Below are positions 26,093-34,021 of a stretch of DNA of 43,692 nucleotides, piece by piece; the first letter of the stretch is position 1, and every line of letters begins with the position of its first letter. Below the pieces are notes generated by a model, which saw only the letters and a list, made by a program, of their open reading frames with translations, was not told the origin of the DNA and did no database searches. Source of the stretch: an uncultured Prevotellaceae bacterium (GTDB taxonomy: Bacteria; Bacteroidota; Bacteroidia; Bacteroidales; Muribaculaceae); assembly GCA_947165485.1 (NCBI GenBank), contig CAMVAP010000026.1, positions 1 to 43,692 of the forward strand, read 5' to 3'. Made by a program: the position numbers and the translations under genes.

Positions 26093-26754
26093 ACAAGACC
26101 GACCAACTATTGAGGATGCTCCAGCATCCCGAGCAATACACCGAGCAGCAGTGGCAGGAAATCCTTGCCGATGACGAGTGCCGCGAGCTGTACTCGCTGG
26201 TGGCTAAGACCCGTAGCGCCCTTGCCGCCGAGCAGGCAGATGAGCGTCTCACCGACGAGATGATTGACGAGCAGTGGCAACGCTTGACCACTGAGCAGCA
26301 CACGCCAGCCATGGTCGTGCCCTTGTGGCACAAGGTCGCAGCCGCTGTCGCGGTAGTAGTTGTGTGCGTGGGCATCGCCATTGCTGCGGTGCACACGGGC
26401 TTGTGGGGTGCCAGACCGGCTGGCGATCAAATCGAGCAGACCACTCAACAGGGCAACGGGCAAGCCGACATTACCCCACTTGAGGACGCTGAGTCCCATG
26501 AAGATACCCTTGCGGTTACTCAACCCCGCCTGTTTGACGAAGTGCCACTGGAGCAAGTGCTCGATGAGCTTGCAACCCGCTATGGCGTGGAAGTGGAGTA
26601 TCGCGGCAACGATGTGCAACAGCTACGTCTGTTCTATCGGTGGGAACCTGAATACTCGCTGGATAAGGTCATTGAAATGCTCAATAACTTTGAGGCCTTC
26701 TCCATCCACCGCGAGGGTGACAAACTGATTGTGGAATCTGCTGAGGCAAAGTAG
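26089..26754 (+). CDS. FecR-like anti-sigma factor with one membrane span
   Basis: A 221-aa inner-membrane protein. The cytoplasmic N-terminus (1-80) is the likely sigma-binding part, with a single span at about 82-103 (VAAAVAVVVVCVGIAIAAV). The acidic periplasmic linker is followed by a C-terminal DUF4974/STN-like fold (about 148-221: VPLEQVLDELATRYGVEVEY... EYSLDKVIEMLNN). It is shorter than classical FecR because the FecR beta domain between span and C-terminus is reduced or missing. It overlaps the sigma gene by 4 bp and is followed closely by the barrel receptor, the standard order for trans-envelope signalling. Confidence 0.85.
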   Translation: MNKTDQLLRMLQHPEQYTEQQWQEILADDECRELYSLVAKTRSALAAEQADERLTDEMIDEQWQRLTTEQHTPAMVVPLWHKVAAAVAVVVVCVGIAIAAVHTGLWGARPAGDQIEQTTQQGNGQADITPLEDAESHEDTLAVTQPRLFDEVPLEQVLDELATRYGVEVEYRGNDVQQLRLFYRWEPEYSLDKVIEMLNNFEAFSIHREGDKLIVESAEAK

Positions 26755-26765
26755 CATTGGTGCTC

Positions 26766-29426
26766 ATGAGGCGAACGATAGCAATATTACTGTGTGCTGC
26801 CTGTACCATGCTGGCTACCGCACAAAGCATCACCCACGCATTCCGTGACGTGTCGATGAGCGATGCGCTCAAGTTCCTGCAACAAGAGACCCATCGCTAC
26901 AAGATTGTGTTCATCTATGATGACCTGGAAGACTACCGGGTGACGACCCACTTGAAGAATAAGTCTGTCCCCGAGGCCATACGTCAAATCATCGGTTTTT
27001 ATCCCATCCGCATGACACAGAAGGATGACCACGAGATCTATGTCGAGGCCATTCACAAGACCGAGCATCGCCTCAAGGGCATGGTGGTGGATGAGAACAA
27101 CCTGCCGTTGCCCTATGCCAACGTCACCCTGCTCAATCCTGCCGACTCGGCGATGGTGGGCGGCGGCGTGACCAACGAGAGCGGCCGCTTTGTCATCCCC
27201 CTGGAGCAACCACGCGTCATCGCGCGCATCTCCTATGTGGGCTACAAGACCGCCTATCGCTTGTGCACCCGCGACAACACGGGTACCATCAAGATGCAAC
27301 GCGATATCACCTCCCTCAAGGGAACCGTGGTGACCGCTGCCAAGATGCAAATCGAGCATGACGGCGCCAACTACACCCTGCGCAACCTGGGCGGCACCAT
27401 CATGGGCAATGCCGGCAACGCGATGGACCTGCTGCGCTGGACGCCTGGCGTCACCGTGGGCATGAACGATGACATCTCCCTCATCGGGCGTGATGGCAAG
27501 ACCGAAATCTATATCGATGACCGCAAGGTCATCGACAACGCGCAGCTCAAGGCTGTCACTTCACAGAATGTCAAGCGAGTGGAGATTATTCGCGAGCCTG
27601 ATGCGCAATATGCCTCCCATGTGGCAGCCGCCATTAGGCTGTATACCCATAGCCTCATCAATGACAACCTGGGCGCCAGCCTGATGAATGTGCTGGAGGT
27701 CAAGCGGGAAGTGTCTAATGCCACCTCATTGACCCTGGACGGCAAGTACAAGAAGCTGTCAGGCAATGTCTCGCTGGGTTACAACCGCTACAACACCAGG
27801 AGTTCCAACACGCAATACACATACGCCCAGGGCCGCGGCCTGAAGAACGACACCACACGATATTCTGGCAGCGGTGATGAATACCATTTATTTGTCGGCT
27901 TCAACTACGCCCTGACCCCCAGGAGCGTTCTGGGCCTACAGTACAACGGATTGTTCAGCAAGACAGGCGTCGACCTGCAGGTGTCACGCAGTTTTGACGA
28001 CTTGATAACCGATGTCTCCACAACCGACCTCAGCGCCATGAAGATGAACACCGAGAACAACAGCTTCTCGGCCAGTTACCTGTGGCAACGCAACGATGAC
28101 TCGCGCCTGCTGTTGACTGCCGATTATGCCACATCATTCCAAGCCAGTGACCAGGAAATAAGGGCAAAGAATACTGCGGCCTCCTCGGCCACTACAATCA
28201 CCTACTACAACGACTACACCATCGCAACAGGCATTGCAAGATATGATTTTGCCACCGATGGATGGCGCCACAAGGCCGGTGTGGAAGGTGGATATGCCAA
28301 CAACTTCAGTCAAGTGGATAAGCTGAGCGACACGCAGCGATGCGACAGGTACAACTACTGGGCTGCCGCCTACTACACGCTCGACAAGCGGTGGAACCAC
28401 TGGCGGCTGAGCGCCGGCCTGCGCTATGAGTTTGACCGCACCCATACCATCCAGGATGCCGTCATCTTCTACGACAAGAACTATCACGACGTGTTACCCA
28501 ATGTCCAGGTCGGGTACCGGGTAAACGATGATTTTGACCTCTCGGCCAGCTATCGCCGCACCCTGGTGCGCCCGTCCTACAACCAGTTGCGCTCCACCTA
28601 CTATTACAACGTGCTGCCCAACAGGAGCTATGGCCCGTCGTCCCTGTCAGGCAACGGGTTGATGATCACGGGCAATCCACCACAAGCGGCAACAGGCAGC
28701 AACAACCTGTCACCCAATGTCATCTACTGCTCCAGCGAGATCGCGACCGGCAATCCGCAATTGCTTCCCACTGTGACCGACCGCATCGCCTTGACGGCAC
28801 AATACAGGCAATTCACAGCACAGCTGTCCTACCGGATAATAGACAATGCCATCCAGACGACACACCTGCTGTACACGTCAGGGACCTTGTGCCAGAGCCC
28901 GGTCAACATCAGCCGCATGCAAGCATGGACACTGGATCTGGATTATACCTACAGCAACCGCAGGTTCAACATGTTCCTGCTGGCAACGGCTACCCTGCCC
29001 CGCATTATCATCCCTCTCATGGGGCAGGATAGAATCGAGCGCACTCCCCAGGCCGTTCTGCACTGCAACATGCAGTATAACGTGCTGCCGCACGTGATGC
29101 TGGGGTGCAACGTGTGGTACTCCACGCCATGGAATGCAGGATACACCCGTTACAACTCCATCATCGGCCTGAACCTGAGCCTGATGGCAACCCTGTGCCG
29201 CGACAGGCTCACCCTGGGCTTCAATTTCAATGACGCCTTCAACCGCGGCACAAGCACCCGCAGCCAGACCCGATACATGGATGTGCTCCATCGCACTGAA
29301 GTCAATCTTGACTCCCGCGGTGTCTCCTTCATGCTCAGGTGGACATTCAACACCATCAGCAATCCCTTCAAGCGCCACAGCGGCAATGATGCCACGCTGC
29401 AACGCACCCAGGAAACAGTCAACTAA
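26766..29426 (+). CDS. Outer-membrane beta-barrel receptor with STN and carboxypeptidase-regulatory domains
   Basis: An 886-aa outer-membrane protein. Signal peptide about 1-20; STN/secretin-like signalling domain about 24-75 (FRDVSMSDALKFLQQ); carboxypeptidase-regulatory-like beta-sandwich about 95-175 (KGMVVDENNLPLPYANVTLL); plug-like region about 200-300 (IDDRKVIDNAQL, VKRVEIIREPDA); then a long barrel rich in alternating aromatic strands. It matches the 'outer membrane beta-barrel family' related to TonB-dependent receptors. ATG 26766 is chosen over upstream TTG and GTG. With the preceding sigma and anti-sigma genes it probably senses a ligand and signals through its STN domain. No SusD-like partner follows, so it is not a classical polysaccharide utilisation pair. 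Confidence 0.9.
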   Translation: MRRTIAILLCAACTMLATAQSITHAFRDVSMSDALKFLQQETHRYKIVFIYDDLEDYRVTTHLKNKSVPEAIRQIIGFYPIRMTQKDDHEIYVEAIHKTEHRLKGMVVDENNLPLPYANVTLLNPADSAMVGGGVTNESGRFVIPLEQPRVIARISYVGYKTAYRLCTRDNTGTIKMQRDITSLKGTVVTAAKMQIEHDGANYTLRNLGGTIMGNAGNAMDLLRWTPGVTVGMNDDISLIGRDGKTEIYIDDRKVIDNAQLKAVTSQNVKRVEIIREPDAQYASHVAAAIRLYTHSLINDNLGASLMNVLEVKREVSNATSLTLDGKYKKLSGNVSLGYNRYNTRSSNTQYTYAQGRGLKNDTTRYSGSGDEYHLFVGFNYALTPRSVLGLQYNGLFSKTGVDLQVSRSFDDLITDVSTTDLSAMKMNTENNSFSASYLWQRNDDSRLLLTADYATSFQASDQEIRAKNTAASSATTITYYNDYTIATGIARYDFATDGWRHKAGVEGGYANNFSQVDKLSDTQRCDRYNYWAAAYYTLDKRWNHWRLSAGLRYEFDRTHTIQDAVIFYDKNYHDVLPNVQVGYRVNDDFDLSASYRRTLVRPSYNQLRSTYYYNVLPNRSYGPSSLSGNGLMITGNPPQAATGSNNLSPNVIYCSSEIATGNPQLLPTVTDRIALTAQYRQFTAQLSYRIIDNAIQTTHLLYTSGTLCQSPVNISRMQAWTLDLDYTYSNRRFNMFLLATATLPRIIIPLMGQDRIERTPQAVLHCNMQYNVLPHVMLGCNVWYSTPWNAGYTRYNSIIGLNLSLMATLCRDRLTLGFNFNDAFNRGTSTRSQTRYMDVLHRTEVNLDSRGVSFMLRWTFNTISNPFKRHSGNDATLQRTQETVN

Positions 29427-29451
29427 CCATTTATTTAAAACAATAAAGATT

Positions 29452-30288
29452 ATGAAAAAGAAAACAATGATGACCATGCTAATGTTAGCCTTGCTGGGCA
29501 TGACGGCATGCACTACCGAGGAGCCTACGCCCATTATCCAAGAGGATCCATATTCTCCCGTCCTGCCCGTGGGAGATTTCAAGATGTGGCCGACGCCCAC
29601 CATCGACGACAGCAACCTCACGGGCGAGGGCTACAATTACGACTACTGGAAGGAGCACAAAGATGAAGCTCAAACCGGCGACGAGCTCCATGCCATGTGC
29701 AACGTCCCTGAAGACTTGCTCAAGAACATGTCGACACCCAATCTGGCCTGGACATGCTTCAACCATCCCTATAACGGTGATTGGTTCGCGTTCAACAGCG
29801 CCTATGACGGCATCTTGTCGGTCATGACACGGTCCAATGGCTACGAGGAACTGATGAAACGGAAAAGCGGAGCCGAGGCCACGATAGATCTTTACACTCA
29901 GTTGGGCTACGGGCAAGAAGGAAAGACCACGGTAAACGAGTCCTCAATGATAGCGTGGACACTGGTGCTGTGTACTGCGGCAGACTACCGTGCCTTTGAC
30001 CAAACGCAGATAGCGCGCCTTGCCGAGGATGTGCTTTATAAAGACCATTTGGCCCTGGTTACCAGCAGCTCCAACCTTTATTTATCACACAAGTCTTATT
30101 GTCTATTGGGCGCATTTATGGCTTATCATTATGACGACACCCTGCCCGAGGAACAACGTGTCCTGCTCGGCAATTTCATCAAGAACCTGAGCATGACCTA
30201 CTATATCGACGATGACAACTTGAGTCGGTCTTACACAATTATCAAGAACAGTCTGGAGCGACTCGCCACAGGCACAGCCCAAGTCTAA
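29452..30288 (+). CDS. Lipoprotein of unknown function
   Basis: A 278-aa predicted lipoprotein. The signal sequence MKKKTMMTMLMLALLGMTAC has a lipobox Cys at residue 20, followed by TTEEP; acidic residues just after the Cys resemble the Bacteroidetes lipoprotein export signal, so it may be surface-exposed (inference). The mature part is helical-looking, with no family I recognise (segments WTCFNHPYNGDWFAFNSAYDG and SSNLYLSHKSYCLLGAFMAY). The start is fixed by the signal sequence; the frame stays open upstream inside the receptor gene. It lies 25 bp after the receptor and is probably in the same transcript. Confidence 0.82.
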   Translation: MKKKTMMTMLMLALLGMTACTTEEPTPIIQEDPYSPVLPVGDFKMWPTPTIDDSNLTGEGYNYDYWKEHKDEAQTGDELHAMCNVPEDLLKNMSTPNLAWTCFNHPYNGDWFAFNSAYDGILSVMTRSNGYEELMKRKSGAEATIDLYTQLGYGQEGKTTVNESSMIAWTLVLCTAADYRAFDQTQIARLAEDVLYKDHLALVTSSSNLYLSHKSYCLLGAFMAYHYDDTLPEEQRVLLGNFIKNLSMTYYIDDDNLSRSYTIIKNSLERLATGTAQV

Positions 30289-30356
30289 CCATCCACGACA
30301 ACTTGACAAGGAGAACAACAACCATGAAGAAGATATCATTTTTTTAACTGTTGACG

Positions 30357-31151
30357 ATGAAAAAGACTCTTTGCATCTGTGCTGCCTTGCTACTGGCCAG
30401 CCTCGCCTGCCAGGGACAGGATAATCATGTTTTCAAGCACTTCAGCCTGTCAGGAGGACTAGGTTCTACAGGGCTCACGATTGACATGGGCACGATGATG
30501 ACCCACCACTTCGGCCTCAGGGCTGGTGTGGACCTGTTGGGAATTTATCTTCATGGTTATAAGGATTATGAGGAACTCAACAAGAAGCTTTATCTACTTG
30601 ACCCTGACCTTGAGCCATTGCCCGAACAAAAGACCGATACCCATCTCACGAATTCATCGGGACACCTGTTGCTGGACTATTACCCTTTCAACCCATCAAA
30701 GTCAGGCTTCCATGTGACCGTGGGTGCTTATCTGGCATGGCATCGGCGAGTGGAATCTCTCGAGAATGCCGATTACGGAACTTGGAGAAAGATTGCCGAC
30801 TTCAACGCTCGTCGCGGCGACTATGCCGATGTCCCTAACGAGCTGGGCCCCGCCACAATCGGGTATTATGGCTATCAGGTTCCCACCAGTGCCGAAGGCT
30901 CGTTTAATGCCTACATGCGCACGAACCGTTTCCGCCCCTATGTGGGTATCGGTTTTGGCCGTGCGGTGCCCGGTGCCCGCCGCCTGAACGCTCAACTCGA
31001 CCTGGGCGTGCAGTTTTGGGGCAAACCCAGGCTCTATAACGGGATAACTGGCCAGCGCCTGACGCAAGTAGATGAAAAGAACCATGGCACCTTCGGTCGC
31101 AGCAGGGTTTATCCCGTCATCACCATCCGTCTGGCTGGCCGCATCCTGTGA
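30357..31151 (+). CDS. Small outer-membrane beta-barrel protein (first of three)
   Basis: A 264-aa exported protein. The signal peptide (MKKTLCICAALLLASLACQGQ) is followed by alternating amphipathic strands (FSLSGGLGSTGLTIDMG, HFGLRAGVDLLGIYL, FRPYVGIGFGRAV, PVITIRLAGRIL) typical of an 8- to 10-strand barrel. It ends in a hydrophobic residue as outer-membrane proteins often do. No enzymatic motif is seen. ATG 30357 is chosen over an in-frame TTG at 30351. A seven-codon frame (30324-30347) lies just upstream. Confidence 0.8.
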   Translation: MKKTLCICAALLLASLACQGQDNHVFKHFSLSGGLGSTGLTIDMGTMMTHHFGLRAGVDLLGIYLHGYKDYEELNKKLYLLDPDLEPLPEQKTDTHLTNSSGHLLLDYYPFNPSKSGFHVTVGAYLAWHRRVESLENADYGTWRKIADFNARRGDYADVPNELGPATIGYYGYQVPTSAEGSFNAYMRTNRFRPYVGIGFGRAVPGARRLNAQLDLGVQFWGKPRLYNGITGQRLTQVDEKNHGTFGRSRVYPVITIRLAGRIL

Positions 31152-31199
31152 AACAACACAATAAAAGCAATCAACCTAAGAATAATACACTAAAAACAA

Positions 31200-31796
31200 A
31201 TGAACACTCACACGATGAAATTAAAATGGATGGCCACACTGACACTGATGCTGGCCTCATTATCAATGACTGCACAGGACTCACTGGAAATGCGCCCGAA
31301 GCCCGACCACAGCCTGTCGCTGGAATTGTTTGGTGCCCACAACACCGTGGGCATCAACTACGATCGTCGCTTCAAGGGAGGCAATGACGGCCTGGGCTTC
31401 CGCGTGGGACTGGGTTACGGCTATAGCGAGAGCAGCTATTTCATGTTTCTTTCCCATAACATCCACGATATTGCCGTTCCCCTTGAAATCAACTACCTTC
31501 TGGGCAAAGGCAGGCATCATCTTGAGTTGGGATTAGGTGCAAGCTTGGGCTATTACAGCGAGACATATTATCTCGATAAGGCTTATGTTCCTGAGGGCAT
31601 GAACCAGTACAACTACACCTTGAGGCACAGCACCTTTGGCTATTTCATGTTTGGCAACGTGGGCTACCGCCTGCAGACCAAGGGTGGCTTCCAGTTTCGC
31701 GTGGGTATCACGCCGTCGTTCCACTTCGGCGACAAATACGGATTGCATCGCGATTGGTACTATCCCTACTTGAGTTTCGGCTGGAGGCTGAGATAG
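31200..31796 (+). CDS. Small outer-membrane beta-barrel protein (second of three)
   Basis: A 198-aa exported protein with signal peptide about 1-26 (MNTHTMKLKWMATLTLMLASLSMTAQ). The mature part shows regular amphipathic beta strands (SLSLELFGAHNTVGINYDRRF, LGFRVGLGYGYSES, HHLELGLGASLGYYSE) and a C-terminal aromatic strand (YYPYLSFGWRLR). It resembles the outer-membrane barrel families common in Bacteroidetes. It is 48 bp from the preceding barrel gene and probably cotranscribed. Function unknown. Confidence 0.8.
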   Translation: MNTHTMKLKWMATLTLMLASLSMTAQDSLEMRPKPDHSLSLELFGAHNTVGINYDRRFKGGNDGLGFRVGLGYGYSESSYFMFLSHNIHDIAVPLEINYLLGKGRHHLELGLGASLGYYSETYYLDKAYVPEGMNQYNYTLRHSTFGYFMFGNVGYRLQTKGGFQFRVGITPSFHFGDKYGLHRDWYYPYLSFGWRLR

Positions 31797-31838
31797 AGAA
31801 ATTTAATATCCTGTTTTACATATAAAAAATGATTGATC

Positions 31839-32453
31839 ATGAAGAAGACAATGATTGCACTCATGTGCATGCTGATGGCCGCAGGAACGGCCATGGCGCA
31901 GAAAACTTTCACATTTGGCCCTAAAATCGGTGTGGACTATACCCACCAGTGGGGCGAGAACATCAACGACGAGAGTGCCCTGAACTATCAGGCAGGCGTG
32001 TTCATGGAATACCGCTTCGACACCCGGTTTGCTATCGCCCCCGAGGTAGTGTTTGCCACTCATAAGCGCCCCAAATGGGAGTGGCACGACTCGTGGCTGA
32101 GCGAAGAACCTGCCCGTGATGTGACCACGACCTCTCAGGTTAATTACATCAACATTCCTGTCATGTTCAAGTACTATGTGATTCCATCATTGAGCCTTGA
32201 CCTGGGCCCGCAATTTGGTTTTATGGTCTATGGCAAGAGCACCGATAATTGGGAAGATGGCGGCAAAAAGATGAAAGAAAAACACGACATAGGCGACAGG
32301 AGCTTTGATTTTGGCATAGGCCTAGGAGCGACCTACAATTTCAACCAAAAGGTCTTTGTCCAGGCTCGCTACACTCTGGGACTGGTACCATTGTATAAAG
32401 GTAGCCATGCCAGGAACGGCAACGCCCAACTTTCGGTCGGCTACCGCTTCTAG
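31839..32453 (+). CDS. PorT-like small outer-membrane beta-barrel protein (third of three)
   Basis: A 204-aa exported protein with signal peptide MKKTMIALMCMLMAAGTAMAQ. Strands such as FTFGPKIGVDYTH, QAGVFMEYRFDTRFAIAPEVVF and INIPVMFKYYVIPSLSLDLGPQFG fit the 'porin family / outer membrane protein beta-barrel' (PorT-like) pattern, and it ends LSVGYRF. ATG 31839 is preferred to the in-frame TTG at 31833. Its TAG stop is immediately followed by a perfect hairpin (32453-32470), the apparent end of the locus that begins with the ECF sigma factor. Confidence 0.83.
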   Translation: MKKTMIALMCMLMAAGTAMAQKTFTFGPKIGVDYTHQWGENINDESALNYQAGVFMEYRFDTRFAIAPEVVFATHKRPKWEWHDSWLSEEPARDVTTTSQVNYINIPVMFKYYVIPSLSLDLGPQFGFMVYGKSTDNWEDGGKKMKEKHDIGDRSFDFGIGLGATYNFNQKVFVQARYTLGLVPLYKGSHARNGNAQLSVGYRF

Positions 32454-32470
32454 GACACATCCCCGTGTCC
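32453..32470. repeat. Hairpin abutting the stop codon of the third barrel gene
   Basis: GGACAC-ATCCCC-GTGTCC; the first G is the last base of the TAG stop codon. No T-run follows. It could stabilise the mRNA end or be a REP-like palindrome; the GTCCC/ACGG words echo the pdxB repeat but the sequence is not the same. Confidence 0.7.
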
Positions 32471-32509
32471 CTAAACGGTAGGAGATTCTCGAAAAAAAGT
32501 GGTGGGGAT

Positions 32510-32540
32510 TTTGGGGTGTGTGATTTTGTTGCTAATTTTG
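32510..32540 (+). promoter_or_regulatory. Promoter of rubrerythrin
   Basis: TTTG (32510-32513), a 19-bp spacer and TAATTTTG (32533-32540) match the Bacteroidetes consensus. The leader would be about 43 nt. Confidence 0.85.
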
Positions 32541-32588
32541 TAGCACAATAATCTATCATCAATTAATAACTAAACTAACACTATCACA

Positions 32589-33131
32589 ATGAAGGAATTA
32601 AAAGGAACCAAGACAGAGAAGAACCTGATGGAAGCATTCGCTGGTGAGAGCCAGGCCCGTAACAAGTACACCTACTTTGCCTCCAAGGCCAAGAAGGACG
32701 GCTATGTGCAGATCGCAGCCATCTTTGAGGAAACAGCCAACCAGGAGAAGGAGCACGCCAAGCTGTGGTTCAAGCACTTGCAGGGCGGTGCCGTGAAGGG
32801 TACCATTGAGAACCTGGAGGCCGCTGCCGCTGGCGAGAACTTTGAGTGGACCGACATGTACAAGCGCATGGCCCAGGAGGCCCGCGAGGAGGGATTTGAC
32901 GAGATCGCCGAGCAGATGGAAGGCGTTGCCGCTATCGAGAAGCTGCACGAGGAGCGTTACCTCAAGCTGCTGAACAACATCAAGCAGGACATCGTGTTCT
33001 CGCGCGATGGTGACACCATCTGGCAGTGCAGCAACTGCGGTCACGTGGTCATCGGCAAGAAGGCTCCCGAGGAGTGCCCCGTGTGCCACCATCCCCAGGC
33101 CTACTTCCAGATCAAGGCTGAGAATTATTGA
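32589..33131 (+). CDS. rbr: Rubrerythrin
   Basis: A non-haem di-iron peroxidase that protects anaerobes by reducing hydrogen peroxide in the cytoplasm. The 180-aa protein has the four-helix ferritin-like domain with iron ligands in [23 protein letters not shown] and [11 protein letters not shown]. The C-terminal rubredoxin-like knuckle has Cys147, Cys150, Cys163 and Cys166 (CSNCG, CPVC). The canonical promoter upstream suggests strong expression. It is a single-gene unit; oxidative-stress control is known for the family, but no operator could be read here. Confidence 0.97.
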   Translation: MKELKGTKTEKNLMEAFAGESQARNKYTYFASKAKKDGYVQIAAIFEETANQEKEHAKLWFKHLQGGAVKGTIENLEAAAAGENFEWTDMYKRMAQEAREEGFDEIAEQMEGVAAIEKLHEERYLKLLNNIKQDIVFSRDGDTIWQCSNCGHVVIGKKAPEECPVCHHPQAYFQIKAENY

Positions 33132-33132
33132 T

Positions 33133-33160
33133 TTTTAGGCTTTAGGTTTTAGGCTTTAGG
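33133..33160. repeat. Two perfect tandem copies of TTTTAGGCTTTAGG
   Basis: The 14-bp unit at 33133-33146 is repeated at 33147-33160, directly after the rubrerythrin stop codon. Each unit is itself built from two TTTAGG-like words. Confidence 0.9.
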
Positions 33161-33180
33161 GCTGTAAAACAGGAACTATA

Positions 33181-33217
33181 AGAATGCCGGCAAGGACACT
33201 GTTCTTGTCGGCATTCT
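33181..33217. terminator. Shared hairpin between convergent genes
   Basis: AGAATGCCG-GCAAG (33181-33194) pairs with CTTG-TCGGCATTCT (33204-33217) with one mismatch. It lies between the converging rubrerythrin and Spy-like genes and probably ends both transcripts, although the T-runs are poor. Confidence 0.6.
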
Positions 33218-33238
33218 TGATATCATTGATGCTTGTGC

Positions 33239-33664
33239 CTATTGGTCCCTGGCCTGGTCGCGGCGCTCCTTGAGCTTCTTCTGGATAAGGCTCTCGACTT
33301 CATATATCCGGTTCACCTGATTGGCGTTGAGCACCGTGGCAAACTTGTCGATATACTTCATGCGGATGCCCTGTGCCCGCTGCTGCATCTCCATCTTGCG
33401 CTTGGCCATGGCCGCGGCATCGGTGCTGGTGCTGGGCTTGATGGGACGGGAGCGTTCGTTCCACAAGGCGGTCATTTCCTCGCAGTAGGCTCGGTAGATG
33501 GGTTCAAACTTCTTGTGCTGCTCGGTGGTGATGTGGAGCCGATAGGTCAACTCCCTCACCTTGGCTTGATAGAAACGCTCGTTGAGTGAGCCGTTTTTCC
33601 CGTCACCAGCTGTCAACGTGAAGCTGACAAGTGCCGTTAGTATTAATATCATCAATTGTTTCAT
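33239..33664 (-). CDS. Small exported Spy/CpxP-like protein
   Basis: A 141-aa predicted periplasmic protein with signal peptide MKQLMILILTALVSFTLTAG. The mature part is almost wholly helical and charged, with pattern ERFYQAKVRELTYRLHITTEQHKKFEPIYRAY near the start and KYIDKFATVLNANQVNRIYEVE near the end. This is the arrangement of LTxxQ-type Spy/CpxP-like proteins found after ECF sigma genes in Bacteroidetes. It may be an envelope chaperone or stress sensor (inference). It is the third gene of an operon with the sigma factor and the tiny membrane protein. Confidence 0.8.
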   Translation of the reverse strand: MKQLMILILTALVSFTLTAGDGKNGSLNERFYQAKVRELTYRLHITTEQHKKFEPIYRAYCEEMTALWNERSRPIKPSTSTDAAAMAKRKMEMQQRAQGIRMKYIDKFATVLNANQVNRIYEVESLIQKKLKERRDQARDQ

Positions 33665-33688
33665 CTTGTCGTCATTATTTCATTTAGG

Positions 33689-34021
33689 TTAGTATTCTGG
33701 AATTTCTTCAATCTCGTAGTAGGGTAGCTGGGCCACTTCCTCGTCACTGAGGGAGTGAAGGAACTCATCGATGGGGCTCTCGACCTGTTGAGTAGTCACG
33801 CTGGCCTTGCTGTCACGGTCGATAAACGTCAGGCCAATGCCCACAACCAGCAACACGACTGCCGCAGCCGACGTGATCATCATGACGCGATGACGCAGAC
33901 TCCTGTGCTTGCGTTTGTGTTGGAGGGCTTGATCTGTCGCCTGTTCTATCAGTTGGTTCAGATAGGCTTCATCTTCCTTGTAGGGCATTTTCTTGCCCAC
34001 TTTATTAAATAGATCATTCAT
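33689..34021 (-). CDS. Small single-span membrane protein, probable anti-sigma factor
   Basis: A 110-aa protein with a charged N-terminal half (about 1-45), one membrane span (VMMITSAAAVVLLVVGIGLTF, about 46-66) and a short acidic periplasmic tail (EFLHSLSDEEVAQLPYYEIEEIPEY). No family is recognised. It overlaps the end of the ECF sigma gene by 4 bp (ATGA), and its topology fits a minimal anti-sigma factor. It lacks the zinc-binding HxxxCxxC of ZAS-type anti-sigmas. The function is inferred from position. Confidence 0.78.
   Translation of the reverse strand: MNDLFNKVGKKMPYKEDEAYLNQLIEQATDQALQHKRKHRSLRHRVMMITSAAAVVLLVVGIGLTFIDRDSKASVTTQQVESPIDEFLHSLSDEEVAQLPYYEIEEIPEY

Noticed and set aside
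26766-32453. Polysaccharide utilisation locus
   Set aside because: The receptor is of the STN/barrel type, but no SusD-like protein, glycoside hydrolase or polysaccharide lyase is present.
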